Source of the DNA: an uncultured Spongiibacteraceae bacterium
GTDB taxonomy: Bacteria; Pseudomonadota; Gammaproteobacteria; Pseudomonadales; CAMLJR01
DNA: 22,195 nt
Direction: 5' to 3'
NCBI GenBank assembly: GCA_946480345.1
Contig: CAMLJR010000034.1
Coordinates: forward strand, 1-22,195
In this document: positions 8,104 through 16,419 of the stretch, piece by piece
Layout of the letters: every line of letters begins with the position of its first letter
How positions within the stretch are numbered: position 1 is the first letter of the stretch
Made by a program: the position numbers and the translations under genes
The notes under the pieces: generated by a model
Databases searched by the model: none
What the model was told of the DNA's origin: nothing
What the model saw: only the letters and a program-made list of their open reading frames with translations

Positions 8104-10059
8104 ATGTTGCAAACTTTATTGTCCTTAGTTGCCGATCAACGATTTTTATCGCGGGGCGAAGGGTTCGGGTGGGACCCTACATTGCTCGCAGTGTTTCTTC
8201 TTGCCGAGAGTCTTATCATCGTCGCCTGCCTGAGCATGCCGTTCGCGCTTTGGTATTTCGCGGTGCGGCGCGCCGATATCCGCTATCGCGGCATAGTGGT
8301 GTTGTTAGGCGTTTTCATTCTCGCGTTCGCGCTGACGTATCTCGTTAAAATTCTTTCGCTCTGGTATCCGGTGTATTGGATCGAGGCAATCGCTGCACTT
8401 ATCACCGGCGTACTTGCGGCTATCTGTTCGGTACTGATCTGGCGCGCGTTGCGCGCCGCGCTGGCGCTGCCGACCAGCGCGCAACTGCAGCAGGCTTATC
8501 AAGCATTATCCAAACGCCATCAGCAGTTGATGGCCAGCGAAAATCGCTATCGGTTGTTACTCGATACCGCTGCCGAAGGCATCTGGATGATCGATCGCGC
8601 CGGCATTACCACATATGCAAATCAAGCCATGCTCGATATGTTGCGCACAAGTGAAAACATTGTCGGACGTCCGTTTCTCGATTTCATTTATCAAGAAGAT
8701 ATCGAAAAAGCCGAAAACAAATTGCTGTTGCGCTGGGAGGGCGTGCGCGACCGCCACGAGATACGCTTTTGTCGCGCCGACAAAACTGAAATGCATGCGA
8801 TTGTGTATGCATCGCCATTTTACGATGACAAAGGTGAATTAGCGGGCAGCATGAAACTGATCACCGACATTACCGATCTTGTCGAAACCGATAACAAATT
8901 ACAGGCGCTCAATCACGAGCTGGAACAGCGTGTTGCGGATCGCACCGCCGCGCTCGATGCAAGCAACCGCGATTTAGCGCAGGAAATCGTTGTCCGCGAA
9001 TACATGCAGCAAGAGTTGCGAGCCGGTAACGAACGATTGAACCATTACTTGCAACAACTCGAACTGCGCAACGCCGACATGATGCGCTTGAACACGCTGA
9101 GCAATCAGCTGCATCTCTGCGACGATCACAGCGACTTAGCGCGAGTGTTAGAGCACGGCTGCGCGGAATTATTCGGTGCGCAGGGCGGTGCATTGCTCGG
9201 CTGGAATGAAGGCGAATTGCATTCGATGACATCGCCGTGGGGCAGCGCGATCGGATTGGAATTGTCGGAATTGCCGGAGATCATTGCCGCGATAAAAGCT
9301 GGCCGCATATTTCCCGATTCGGTTGAGCAGCAGCATCTAGCGCTGGCGAGCGTGCAATACGGCGATTATCTCCTCTGCATTCCGTTGCAATCGCGGGGAC
9401 GTCAGCTCGGCGCGGTGGCACTGTTGCGCGAACAGGGCTTCTGGAGCGGCGATTCGATTCTCGATGAAAAAACCGAACAGACCCTGCGCTCGATGGCGGA
9501 TCAAACTGCGCTGGCATTGGCCAACCTCAGTCTGCGCGAGCAACTGCGCGAACAATCGCTCAGCGATGCACTTACCGGCTTATACAACCGCCGTTACCTG
9601 TATCAGCAGATGACCCGGTTAGCGAATTTGTGGGAGCGCAATCGTGAAGCGTTCGCAGTGATTCTGATCGATGTCGATTTTTTCAAGACATTCAACGACC
9701 GGTTCGGACACGACGTCGGCGATGCGGTGCTGGTCGGCATCGCTCACCTGTTGCAGGAGCATGTGCGTAAAAGCGACATCGCCGGACGTCTTGGCGGCGA
9801 AGAGTTTGTCGTATTGATGGCCGGCGCCGATGAGCGGCTGGCGTTGGAGCGCGCGGAAGCGTTACGGACGGCGGTCAAGCAGTTGGTCATTCCAGGCGCC
9901 GATGCACAAGTGACGGTTTCAGCCGGAGTGGCGTTGTTTCCATTTCATGGCAGCGACGTACATGGGGTGATGCGCGCTGCGGATCGGGCGTTGTACGAAA
10001 GCAAACACAAAGGGCGCGATTGCATAACCCTGGCTGAGCGCGAGGCCGAATCGGTCTAA
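8104..10059 (+). CDS. Membrane diguanylate cyclase with ethylene-receptor-like sensor, PAS and GAF
   Basis: The ATG has GGAG (8093-8096) seven bases upstream. Layout of the 651 residues: three membrane helices (about 27-53, 63-87, 92-117), a PAS domain (about 146-262), a coiled coil (262-330), a GAF-like domain (about 335-475) and a GGDEF domain (about 483-645). The cyclase motif is GGEEF (564-568), with the RxxD inhibitory site R555-K-S-D558 five residues before it, so an active, product-inhibited c-di-GMP synthase is expected. From memory of Arabidopsis ETR1, helices 1-2 align without gaps at an offset of +10: S34/P36/Y41/F42 with S44/P46/Y51/F52, and Y51R52, F61I62 and T68 with Y61R62, F71I72 and T78. 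The copper ligands Cys65 and His69 are Phe75 and Tyr79 here, and Asp25 is Glu35. The ligand is therefore probably not copper-bound ethylene. Confidence 0.94.
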   Translation: MLQTLLSLVADQRFLSRGEGFGWDPTLLAVFLLAESLIIVACLSMPFALWYFAVRRADIRYRGIVVLLGVFILAFALTYLVKILSLWYPVYWIEAIAALITGVLAAICSVLIWRALRAALALPTSAQLQQAYQALSKRHQQLMASENRYRLLLDTAAEGIWMIDRAGITTYANQAMLDMLRTSENIVGRPFLDFIYQEDIEKAENKLLLRWEGVRDRHEIRFCRADKTEMHAIVYASPFYDDKGELAGSMKLITDITDLVETDNKLQALNHELEQRVADRTAALDASNRDLAQEIVVREYMQQELRAGNERLNHYLQQLELRNADMMRLNTLSNQLHLCDDHSDLARVLEHGCAELFGAQGGALLGWNEGELHSMTSPWGSAIGLELSELPEIIAAIKAGRIFPDSVEQQHLALASVQYGDYLLCIPLQSRGRQLGAVALLREQGFWSGDSILDEKTEQTLRSMADQTALALANLSLREQLREQSLSDALTGLYNRRYLYQQMTRLANLWERNREAFAVILIDVDFFKTFNDRFGHDVGDAVLVGIAHLLQEHVRKSDIAGRLGGEEFVVLMAGADERLALERAEALRTAVKQLVIPGADAQVTVSAGVALFPFHGSDVHGVMRAADRALYESKHKGRDCITLAEREAESV

Positions 10060-10340
10060 ATCAAGCGTGGTGCCTGAACGAGGGCAAAAAAAAGCACCCC
10101 AGTGGGGTGCTATAGGACTATTCCAGAACTCAAGAGACCTTGGATGCTACGTGCAGATAGACCTGCGGCAACGTCGAAAAGTTCGTTTTTAAAACACCCT
10201 TCCGTCGAGCCCTCGCAAAATCATCAATGAATAGATGGACTTAGCAGGCAGCCATATTCGATTTCATTGCCTATACTGTGAGCTAATTCCGGTTTTATAC
10301 AAAAAGCTGTTCAGGATCAAACAGCAAGGCGAGGTGCCCC
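10060..10340. other. 281-base intergenic region, possible leftward small RNA
   Basis: No credible protein gene is visible. The left end holds a hairpin plus T-run that reads as a terminator only on the minus strand (10086-10111), although both flanking genes are rightward. On the minus strand a TTGATC / TATAAA pair (complement of about 10317-10312 and 10296-10301, spacing about 15) could be a weak promoter, giving a transcript of roughly 200 bases. Small internal hairpins occur (GCAG..CTGC near 10163-10176; CAAG..CTTG near 10131-10142), and TATAGG (10111-10116) can pair with CCTATA (10270-10275). On the plus strand, AAGGCGAGG before 10335 is the ribosome site of the next gene. I could not match the region to 6S, SRP or Rsm RNAs. 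Confidence 0.4.
10086..10111 (-). terminator. Rho-independent terminator reading leftward
   Basis: AGCACCCC (10093-10100) and GGGGTGCT (10104-10111) form an eight-base-pair GC-rich stem with a three-base loop. Eight A bases (10086-10093) precede it on the plus strand, so the U-run follows the stem only in leftward transcripts. On the plus strand the sequence after the stem is TATAGGAC, which is not U-rich. It may still stop the cyclase transcript weakly. Confidence 0.7.
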
Positions 10341-12032
10341 ATGCCGAACTATCGGCCGAAAACCCCCAGTTACCGTCGAAAATTCCTCCCTTTCGCCATT
10401 GCGGCCTCGCTCAGCGGCCCCGTCATGGCAATGGGGATCGGCGACATCCAGCTTCAGTCGTTTCTCGGCGCGCCCTTACAGGCCGAGATTCCGCTAAATC
10501 ATCTCGAAGAAGTAAGCGCTGACCAGCTCAAGGTGCGGATTGGCTCCGAAGCCGATTACACCGCGCTCGGCGTCGATTACAGCTATGCGCATTCGCAATT
10601 CAAGATCGAGCCGATCATCAAGAACGGTCGTGGTTACGTGCGTATCTCGACGCGCGAGCCGGTCAGCGAGCCTTATCTGAATTTCGTGCTCAACGTCCGC
10701 TGGCCGCAGGGCCAATTGGTTCGCGAATTCACTGTGTTGCTTGATCCCGCTCCCGTAACTGCCGTCGCCGGCGCCAATTCGTCGCAGGCAAATAGCGGCG
10801 ATGGACCAGCGACTGGGACTGCGGCGGCGTCGCGCTCTTCAGAACCGTCAGTCGCCGCTGCGGCTGAGCCGGTACCCGTGTCGAAACCGCGTACTCAGCG
10901 TCATCGTGAAGCGATTGCCGACGGTTATGTCACCCATCGCGGCGATAGTCTCTGGCGCATTGCCAACCAGATGCGACCGGCAAATGTGCCGACCGAGCAG
11001 ATGATGAACGCCATCCTGGCCGCCAATCCGGCAGCGTTTATCGATGGCGATGCTGCGCGCCTGAAAGAGGCGGCGACCTTGAGTATGCCCAGCGCCGAAC
11101 AGATCGCGGCGGCGGCAAATTCCGCTGCAACCGCCACTTTGGCGGCGACGGCTGCGCCGGCATCGACTCCGGCGATCCATAAACAGCCTAACGCCACTGC
11201 AATCGCAGCCGTGGAGTTACAGCTGGAAAACGCCCTTCTGAAAAGCCAGGTTGAAGATTTAACCGGCAACGTCACCACGCTCAACGACAACCTGCAGCAA
11301 TCCGAGCAACGCCTGCATCAGCTGGAGGCGCAGCTCAGCGATTTATTACTGCAATTCCAACAACAGCGCGCCACCGTCGCTGCGTTGAATGGTACGTCGA
11401 CGACAAATGAAGCGGCGCCGCCAGCCCGCAGCGTCGGTTCGATGATCAGCCAGGTCAATGCCGCCGACTTGCAGCCAGCGCCTGCCCCATTACCGTCGTG
11501 GTGGGTGCATTTGCTTTACTGGCTCGGCATCGGCGCCGCGGCGATGTGGGCGATTCGGGAACACTTCTGGCCGCGCCGACTCGCGACCGTCGATATTTCG
11601 AGTAATGCCATCAATCCGTCGGTCGAGCGCAATGTGGTTGCGCGCACCGAGTGGCGTACGCCTGCAGAAGATGCGCATCACCGGCAAGCCGCTGCACCGG
11701 TAACGATTGAAGAACTCGTCGCCGGTCCGGTGGCAGAAGAGGATGCGCCCGAGGTGTCGAGAACCATCGACGATCCGGTCGATGCGAGCATCAGCGCCGG
11801 TGTGTTCGTCGCGTTCGGCCGTTTCGATGAAGCCGAGCGACTGTTGTTGCAGGCGATTGAACAAGCCCCCGAACGCACCGATCTGAAACTGCAATTGCTG
11901 GATGTCTACACGCAAGCCGATCGCGCCGATGCATTCGAGGCGCTGGCGGCCGATATCGAACGTGACACTACCAACCCTGAGGTCATTGCCGAATTGGCGG
12001 TGCTGCGCGAGAACTTTTCCAATAAGCATTAG
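10341..12032 (+). CDS. fimV: FimV-family protein with LysM and C-terminal TPR-like domain
   Basis: The start has GAGG (10331-10334) six bases upstream. The 563 residues contain, in order: a basic N-terminus and signal peptide (cut near AMG, about 31); the FimV N-terminal domain (GIGDIQLQSFLGAPLQAEI to NFVLNVRWPQGQLVREFTVLL, about 32-134); a Pro/Ala/Ser linker; a LysM-like segment (VTHRGDSLWRIANQM, about 197-211); a coiled coil (about 290-350); one membrane helix (WWVHLLYWLGIGAAAMWAI, 387-405); and a cytoplasmic C-terminal FimV/TPR-like domain (VFVAFGRFDEAERLLLQAI onward). FimV binds peptidoglycan and organises type IV pili, type II secretion and polar c-di-GMP/cAMP signalling. Known Pseudomonas FimV is over 900 residues, so this is a short form. 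No truA or other usual neighbour is in the window. Confidence 0.9.
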   Translation: MPNYRPKTPSYRRKFLPFAIAASLSGPVMAMGIGDIQLQSFLGAPLQAEIPLNHLEEVSADQLKVRIGSEADYTALGVDYSYAHSQFKIEPIIKNGRGYVRISTREPVSEPYLNFVLNVRWPQGQLVREFTVLLDPAPVTAVAGANSSQANSGDGPATGTAAASRSSEPSVAAAAEPVPVSKPRTQRHREAIADGYVTHRGDSLWRIANQMRPANVPTEQMMNAILAANPAAFIDGDAARLKEAATLSMPSAEQIAAAANSAATATLAATAAPASTPAIHKQPNATAIAAVELQLENALLKSQVEDLTGNVTTLNDNLQQSEQRLHQLEAQLSDLLLQFQQQRATVAALNGTSTTNEAAPPARSVGSMISQVNAADLQPAPAPLPSWWVHLLYWLGIGAAAMWAIREHFWPRRLATVDISSNAINPSVERNVVARTEWRTPAEDAHHRQAAAPVTIEELVAGPVAEEDAPEVSRTIDDPVDASISAGVFVAFGRFDEAERLLLQAIEQAPERTDLKLQLLDVYTQADRADAFEALAADIERDTTNPEVIAELAVLRENFSNKH

Positions 12033-12067
12033 CCGACAAGCATTAAAAGAAGCAGTACGCCGCAAAC

Positions 12068-12096
12068 AAAAAGGCCGAGCAATGCTCGGCCTTTTT
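12068..12096. terminator. Bidirectional terminator between fimV and lysR genes
   Basis: AAAAAGGCCGAGC (12068-12080) and GCTCGGCCTTTTT (12084-12096) pair perfectly around an AAT loop. A-rich and T-rich flanks on both sides let it end the rightward fimV transcript and the leftward LysR transcript. Confidence 0.93.
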
Positions 12097-12120
12097 GTTT
12101 TATCCACGTTTGAGGCTGAA

Positions 12121-13035
12121 TCAATCGCACTCAAGGCTGGCGAAAAAGCGCGGCAAATGCTGCACGAACCATTGCTTCGCGCGGCCATCCGAATCGACGC
12201 GCCATGCCATAAACAAATCGTGGTGTTCGTTTTCAATATCGCTCGGAATGCGGCGCAAGGTGCCGGCGGCGAGCGGCGCACGCACCATCGCGCTCGGCAG
12301 CGAGCCCGCGCCGAGGCCGGCTTCGAGCGCGGCGATTTTGGCGGCGAAGCTGCTGAACGTCAGCGTCGGCTGACGTGCGCCGATGCGAAACGTATGCGCC
12401 GCCCGCGAGCGCGTGGTGTCGGCGATCACGATCGCGCGGTAATCCTCCAAGTGCAGCAGCGGGTCGTCGTATTGAAAGATTGGATGCGTCGGCGCCGCGA
12501 CGTAGACGAAATGCATGCCGCCGAGTTTGCGTTTGCGAAACGTCTTTGCCAGCGCGATCTGGCCCGAGCCAATCGCAATATCGGCACGCCCTGATTCGAG
12601 GGCATCCCACGGCCCCGTCAACACTTCCCCGACCACGCGAATATCGGTGTTCCCGCCGGCTGCACTTTGCGCCGCGTAAAACTCGGCAAGCAGCGGCAGC
12701 AGCAATTGCTCCGGATAAACCTGATCGATGGCGATCGTTAACCGCGGCTCCCATCCACAGGCGGCGGCGCGCGCATCCTCGACCAGTTGATTGGAGGCGG
12801 CGAGCAGATCGCGACCGCGCTCCACGAGCAATTTACCGGCGACGGTGAGTTTGGCGCGATGTCCCGAGCGATCGAACAATTGCAGATCGAGATCCTCCTC
12901 AAGCTTCTGCACGGTATACGACACCGCCGACGTCACGCGATGCAATTCCTCCGCAGCAGCCGCAAAACTGCCGCGACGATGAATCGTTTCAAGTACGCGC
13001 AGAGCGTCGAGGGTCAATGGCTGCTGCATGGTCAT
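12121..13035 (-). CDS. LysR-family transcriptional regulator
   Basis: The 304 residues show the normal LysR plan. The N-terminal winged helix-turn-helix is LDALRVLETIHRRGSFAAAA to LEEDLDLQLFDRSGHRAKLT (about 9-64). A linker helix follows, then a periplasmic-binding-type effector domain (about 90-300) with VYPEQLLLPLLAEFY and VIADTTRSRA. Two ATG codons lie close together (13035 and 13029) and no strong ribosome site decides between them. It diverges from the pirin gene, the classical arrangement in which a LysR protein controls its neighbour in response to a small co-inducer. The gap between the starts carries a perfect inverted repeat (13080-13098). The effector is unknown; the target genes suggest electrophile or quinone-type stress. 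Confidence 0.93.
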   Translation of the reverse strand: MTMQQPLTLDALRVLETIHRRGSFAAAAEELHRVTSAVSYTVQKLEEDLDLQLFDRSGHRAKLTVAGKLLVERGRDLLAASNQLVEDARAAACGWEPRLTIAIDQVYPEQLLLPLLAEFYAAQSAAGGNTDIRVVGEVLTGPWDALESGRADIAIGSGQIALAKTFRKRKLGGMHFVYVAAPTHPIFQYDDPLLHLEDYRAIVIADTTRSRAAHTFRIGARQPTLTFSSFAAKIAALEAGLGAGSLPSAMVRAPLAAGTLRRIPSDIENEHHDLFMAWRVDSDGRAKQWFVQHLPRFFASLECD

Positions 13036-13079
13036 GGTTGTCGCATGGTCAATGGTTGATGCATAAGTCGATCAAATTT

Positions 13080-13098
13080 TTCGAACAAGGAGTTCGAA
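13080..13098. promoter_or_regulatory. Perfect inverted repeat TTCGAAC-N5-GTTCGAA, likely LysR operator
   Basis: The arms TTCGAAC (13080-13086) and GTTCGAA (13092-13098) are exact complements around AAGGA. The site sits between the divergent LysR and pirin starts, 45 bases before the LysR ATG and 65 before the pirin ATG. It does not contain a centred T-N11-A core, so the match to the LysR consensus is by position and symmetry only. Confidence 0.6.
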
Positions 13099-13163
13099 AC
13101 TTATCGCTTTTTGGGCTCCGACGATAGACCTAGCATGTCCCTCAACAACCGGAGGACACCAAC

Positions 13164-13862
13164 ATGTTGATTCAATATCCCGCACAACGCCGTGGCTACA
13201 GCGAACTCGACTGGCTGCGCAGCTATCACACATTTTCATTTGCCGATTTCTACGATCCCGAGCGCATGGGCGTATCGGCACTGCGTGTTATCAATGACGA
13301 CGTATTGCTCGGCGGAGGCGGCTTCGGCACGCACCCGCACCGCGATATGGAAATTGTCACTTACGTGATCGAGGGGACGATCGAGCATCGCGATTCGATC
13401 GGCCACACCGAGCAGATTCCCGCTGGCGATGTACAGCGCATGACTGCCGGTCGCGGCATTGCGCACAGCGAATACAACGCGTCGCCGGATAAACCGCTGC
13501 GCTTGCTGCAAATCTGGATCAAGCCGGCGCAATTAAATCTGACGCCATCGTATGAGCAGAAAAAATTGCCGGATCAAGACGGCCTGACCTGGATCGCGAG
13601 CGGGTCGCCACGTCCGGATGCGCTGCACATTAATCAGGACGCGGCTATCGCACGGATCAAAGGTGCCGGCGCGCACGAATTGCCGCTCGAAAAACATCGC
13701 ATCGGTTTTGTGCAAGTCGTGCATGGCACCGCGACGATTGGCGGCCAGCCCTTGCAAATCGGCGACGCAACAACATTCGTCGAAGAGCAAAACCCGAGCA
13801 TCGAATTGGGCGAGGCGAGCGAAGTGTTGTTTTTCGATCTGCCGGCAATTCGTGCGAACTAA
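13164..13862 (+). CDS. Pirin-family cupin protein (YhaK/YhhW type)
   Basis: The ATG is preceded by CCGGAGG (13150-13156). The 232-residue bicupin has the pirin start (SELDWLRSYHTFSFADFYDP, about 13-32) and the metal site H57-P-H59 with H101 and E103 in GIAHSEYN, the same spacing as in human pirin and E. coli YhhW. Family members bind iron or another metal; several act as quercetinases or redox sensors. The actual substrate here is unknown. It is the first gene of a rightward group of five (pirin, nitroreductase, cytochrome b561, two YceI) and faces a LysR gene, so induction by that regulator is likely. Confidence 0.93.
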   Translation: MLIQYPAQRRGYSELDWLRSYHTFSFADFYDPERMGVSALRVINDDVLLGGGGFGTHPHRDMEIVTYVIEGTIEHRDSIGHTEQIPAGDVQRMTAGRGIAHSEYNASPDKPLRLLQIWIKPAQLNLTPSYEQKKLPDQDGLTWIASGSPRPDALHINQDAAIARIKGAGAHELPLEKHRIGFVQVVHGTATIGGQPLQIGDATTFVEEQNPSIELGEASEVLFFDLPAIRAN

Positions 13863-13949
13863 GCGCCTCATTTTAAGCGCCACTCTTTAACGCAATTGAG
13901 TGGCGCATTCATTAAATTCAGTTTCGTATCTATTAAAAGGAGCAACTTC

Positions 13950-14543
13950 ATGAACGCACCGCTTTCGGTAATTACCACCGCGCAACTATTCGATAACGCG
14001 CGCACGCATTCGCATTGGCAGCCGCGCGCAATCGAGCCGCATCTATTGCAGCAACTATATGAACTGACCAAATGGGGTCCGACCAGCATGAACGCACAAC
14101 CGGCGCGCTTCGTATTCGTGCAAAGCGCGGAGGGAAAGGAGCGCTTGCGTCCTGCTCTGATGGCCGGCAATGTCGATAAAACGATGAGTGCGCCGCTGAC
14201 GGTCATCGTCGCGCACGATCCTGTGTTTTACGAACGCCTGCCCGAAATGTTTCCCGCCGCGGCCGGTGCACGCGATATGTTTGCCGGCCAGCCAGTGCTC
14301 GCGGCCGAAACGGCGTTTCGCAACAGCGCAATGCAGGGCGCGTATCTGATTCTCGCCGCGCGTGCGCTTGGGCTCGATGTGGGGCCGATGTCGGGTTTCG
14401 ATAACGCAGCAGTCGACGCAGAATTTTTTGTCGATAGCGGTTATCGCTCGAATTTTTTGCTTAATATCGGCTACGGCGACAAGCAGAATGTATTTCCACG
14501 CGGGCCGCGATTGCCTTTCGAAGAAGCGGTTCAGATCATCTGA
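13950..14543 (+). CDS. RutE/HadB-type nitroreductase (putative malonic semialdehyde reductase)
   Basis: The start at 13950 follows AAAAGGAG (13936-13943) at a normal distance. An upstream in-frame ATG at 13896 would add 18 unmatched residues. The 197 residues resemble E. coli RutE closely: ARTHSHWQPRAI, ELTKWGPTSMNAQPARFVFV, EGKERLRPAL, YERLPEMFP, AETAFRNSAMQGAYLI, LGLDVGPMSGFDNAAVD and LNIGYGDK. These are FMN-dependent NAD(P)H reductases; RutE reduces malonic semialdehyde in uracil breakdown. No other rut genes are present, and in this setting (pirin, LysR) a reductase for quinones, nitro compounds or reactive aldehydes is equally possible. It lies 87 bases after the pirin stop. Confidence 0.9.
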   Translation: MNAPLSVITTAQLFDNARTHSHWQPRAIEPHLLQQLYELTKWGPTSMNAQPARFVFVQSAEGKERLRPALMAGNVDKTMSAPLTVIVAHDPVFYERLPEMFPAAAGARDMFAGQPVLAAETAFRNSAMQGAYLILAARALGLDVGPMSGFDNAAVDAEFFVDSGYRSNFLLNIGYGDKQNVFPRGPRLPFEEAVQII

Positions 14544-14596
14544 CAATCCAGGAAAAACAATAAATAGGCTAAGTAAAACAATAAAGAGGATCACCG

Positions 14597-15145
14597 ATGA
14601 ATAATTCAATCACTCGATATTCGCCCGTGGCCATTGCGTTGCATTGGTTAGTTGCGCTGCTGGTAATTGCTGCATTCACGCTCGGTGTGACGATGGTGGA
14701 AATGCCGGGCGTCACGCCGACCAAACTGCGCTATTTCAATTACCACAAATGGATCGGTGTTACGGTGTTGGCATTAGCGGTCATACGATTGCTGTGGCGG
14801 TTATCGCATCCGGCGCCGACGCTGCCCGCCAGTATCCCGGAGTGGCAGAGGAAGATCGCCGATCTGACGCACTACGCATTATATTTTCTGATTTTCGCCG
14901 TGCCGCTGTCGGGGTTTTTTTACAGCTTGGCCTCGGGCTTTCCAGTGGTATATCTCGGCGTGCTGCCGTTGCCGGTTTTGATCGATGCGAGTCCCGAATT
15001 GAAACCTTTATTTAAAACGGCACACTATGTTTTCAATATCGCGCTCGGCACATTGGTTTCGCTGCATATCTTGGCTGCGCTCAAACATCAATTTATCGAT
15101 CGCGACGATGTGTTGAAGCGTATGCTGCCTTTACGTAGCCGATAG
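14597..15145 (+). CDS. Cytochrome b561 (CybB/YodB/YceJ type)
   Basis: AGAGGA (14585-14590) lies six bases before the ATG. The 182 residues form four membrane helices, with histidines suited for two b-type hemes: H16 (ALHWLVAL), H50 (YHKWIGV), H92 (LTHYALYF), H143 and H157 (SLHILAALKHQF). The C-terminal ALKHQFIDRDDVLKRMLP is typical of this family. These inner-membrane proteins take electrons from ubiquinol; E. coli CybB is a superoxide:ubiquinone oxidoreductase. In E. coli a member (yceJ) is paired with yceI, and here two yceI genes follow directly, so the pairing is conserved. The gene lies 53 bases after the nitroreductase. Confidence 0.94.
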   Translation: MNNSITRYSPVAIALHWLVALLVIAAFTLGVTMVEMPGVTPTKLRYFNYHKWIGVTVLALAVIRLLWRLSHPAPTLPASIPEWQRKIADLTHYALYFLIFAVPLSGFFYSLASGFPVVYLGVLPLPVLIDASPELKPLFKTAHYVFNIALGTLVSLHILAALKHQFIDRDDVLKRMLPLRSR

Positions 15146-15227
15146 AAACTTTCCGCTGCCGATAAAAACAAGACGCAATCGAAAAAAATGAAACGAAATT
15201 CAATTTAAGAGGTCTGGAGGAGTGCCG

Positions 15228-15776
15228 ATGAAAATTGCCAAAATGGTTGCGATAGCGTTGTTTGCGTGCGGTGTCGTCAACGCCAACGCAGGGCCAATCG
15301 ATCCGGCGAAAAGCGTTGTTATCGCCACATTCAAGCAAATGGGTGTGGCGGTGGATGCCAAATTCACGAAGTTTAGCGGGAGTATCGATTACGACGTGGC
15401 GAATCCCGCGGCGGCGAAAGCGCAAATCGCATTGCAGGTTTCGAGCTTCGATATTGGCGATGCCGAATACAACAAAGAGGTACAAAAGAAAGAATGGTTC
15501 AACGCGGTGCAATTTCCGCAGGCGACCTTCGTAACCAGCGCTATCAAGGTAGTGGCACCGAATAAATTGCAGGCGCAGGGTAAGTTGACGATCAAAGGCA
15601 AAACGCTGGATGTCAATGTACCCATAGAAGTCAAACAGAATGGAGGCGCGCAAACGTTCAGCGGTGCACTGCCGATCAAGCGTTTGTATTTCAATATCGG
15701 CGAAGGCGAGTGGAAGGATACCGAAATGTTAGCCGATGAAGTTGTCGTCAAATTCAATATCGTTACGAGTCGTTGA
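15228..15776 (+). CDS. YceI-family periplasmic protein, first copy
   Basis: The ATG at 15228 is chosen because GGAGG (15216-15220) is seven bases upstream; a GTG at 15222 would be too close. The 182 residues begin with a signal peptide (MKIAKMVAIALFACGVVNANA|GP). The mature part is a YceI-type lipocalin-like barrel: FKQMGVAVDAKFTKFSGSIDYD, VSSFDIGDAEYNKEVQKKEWFNAVQFPQATF and LTIKGKTLDVNVPIEV. YceI proteins bind isoprenoid-type lipids such as polyprenyl chains in their barrel. This copy lacks the [11 protein letters not shown] opening of classical YceI and differs strongly from the next gene, so the pair is old or comes from different subfamilies. Confidence 0.9.
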   Translation: MKIAKMVAIALFACGVVNANAGPIDPAKSVVIATFKQMGVAVDAKFTKFSGSIDYDVANPAAAKAQIALQVSSFDIGDAEYNKEVQKKEWFNAVQFPQATFVTSAIKVVAPNKLQAQGKLTIKGKTLDVNVPIEVKQNGGAQTFSGALPIKRLYFNIGEGEWKDTEMLADEVVVKFNIVTSR

Positions 15777-15822
15777 TTCACTCTTAATCAGATCCACTCA
15801 TCATTAAAAGGAATGCATCATC

Positions 15823-16401
15823 ATGAAAAAAGCAATGCTCGCATCGGTGTTCGCTACGGTAATGACCAATGTCGCTGTCGCAGCACCAGTAACCTATAAC
15901 ATCGATCCAAACCACACCTATCCAAGCTTTGAAGCCGACCATTTCGGCGGTCTTTCCACGTGGCGCGGCAAGTTCAACAAAACGGCGGGAAGTGTTGTGC
16001 TCGATCGCGCGGCAAAGACAGGCACTATTGATGTCAAAGTGCAAACCGAGTCAGTTGATTTCGGTCACGACAAAATGAATACCCACGCGAAAGGCGAGGA
16101 GATATTCGATGTCGCGAAATATCCCACTGCGACATACAAAGGAAAATTCACCGCGTTTAATGGCGATGTGCCCACCGAAGCGCAGGGCGAATTTACATTG
16201 CATGGCGTAACGAAACCTCTGACGTTAAAAATCAACCGCTTTAAATGCATGCCGCATCCGATGTTGAAGAAAGAAGTATGCGGAGCCGATGCATCGGCCG
16301 CGTTCAAGCGCAGCGATTTCGGCGTTAGTTATGGCGAAGCGTATGGTTTTAATATGGATGTGAAATTGCAGATTCAGGTGGAGGCAGTGAAAGCCGATTG
16401 A
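15823..16401 (+). CDS. yceI: YceI-family periplasmic protein, second copy
   Basis: The start follows AAAAGGA (15806-15812). The signal peptide is [23 protein letters not shown]. The 192 residues keep the classical YceI pattern of E. coli: [73 protein letters not shown] and a C-terminal [14 protein letters not shown]. Two cysteines (in RFKCMPHP and EVCGADA) may form a disulfide. E. coli YceI is periplasmic, base-induced and of unclear function; relatives bind polyprenyl lipids. It is the last gene of the operon and is followed by a terminator 18 bases downstream. Confidence 0.93.
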   Translation: MKKAMLASVFATVMTNVAVAAPVTYNIDPNHTYPSFEADHFGGLSTWRGKFNKTAGSVVLDRAAKTGTIDVKVQTESVDFGHDKMNTHAKGEEIFDVAKYPTATYKGKFTAFNGDVPTEAQGEFTLHGVTKPLTLKINRFKCMPHPMLKKEVCGADASAAFKRSDFGVSYGEAYGFNMDVKLQIQVEAVKAD

Positions 16402-16419
16402 TCTGCGTATCGATTAGCG

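Noticed and set aside
10086..10300. Possible 6S RNA
   Set aside because: Length is similar, but I could not find the long closing stem and central bubble, and the usual neighbour gene is missing.
11490..12281. 263-codon leftward frame across the end of fimV
   Set aside because: It is antisense to FimV, crosses the bidirectional terminator and has an unusual Arg/Cys-rich composition typical of shadow frames.
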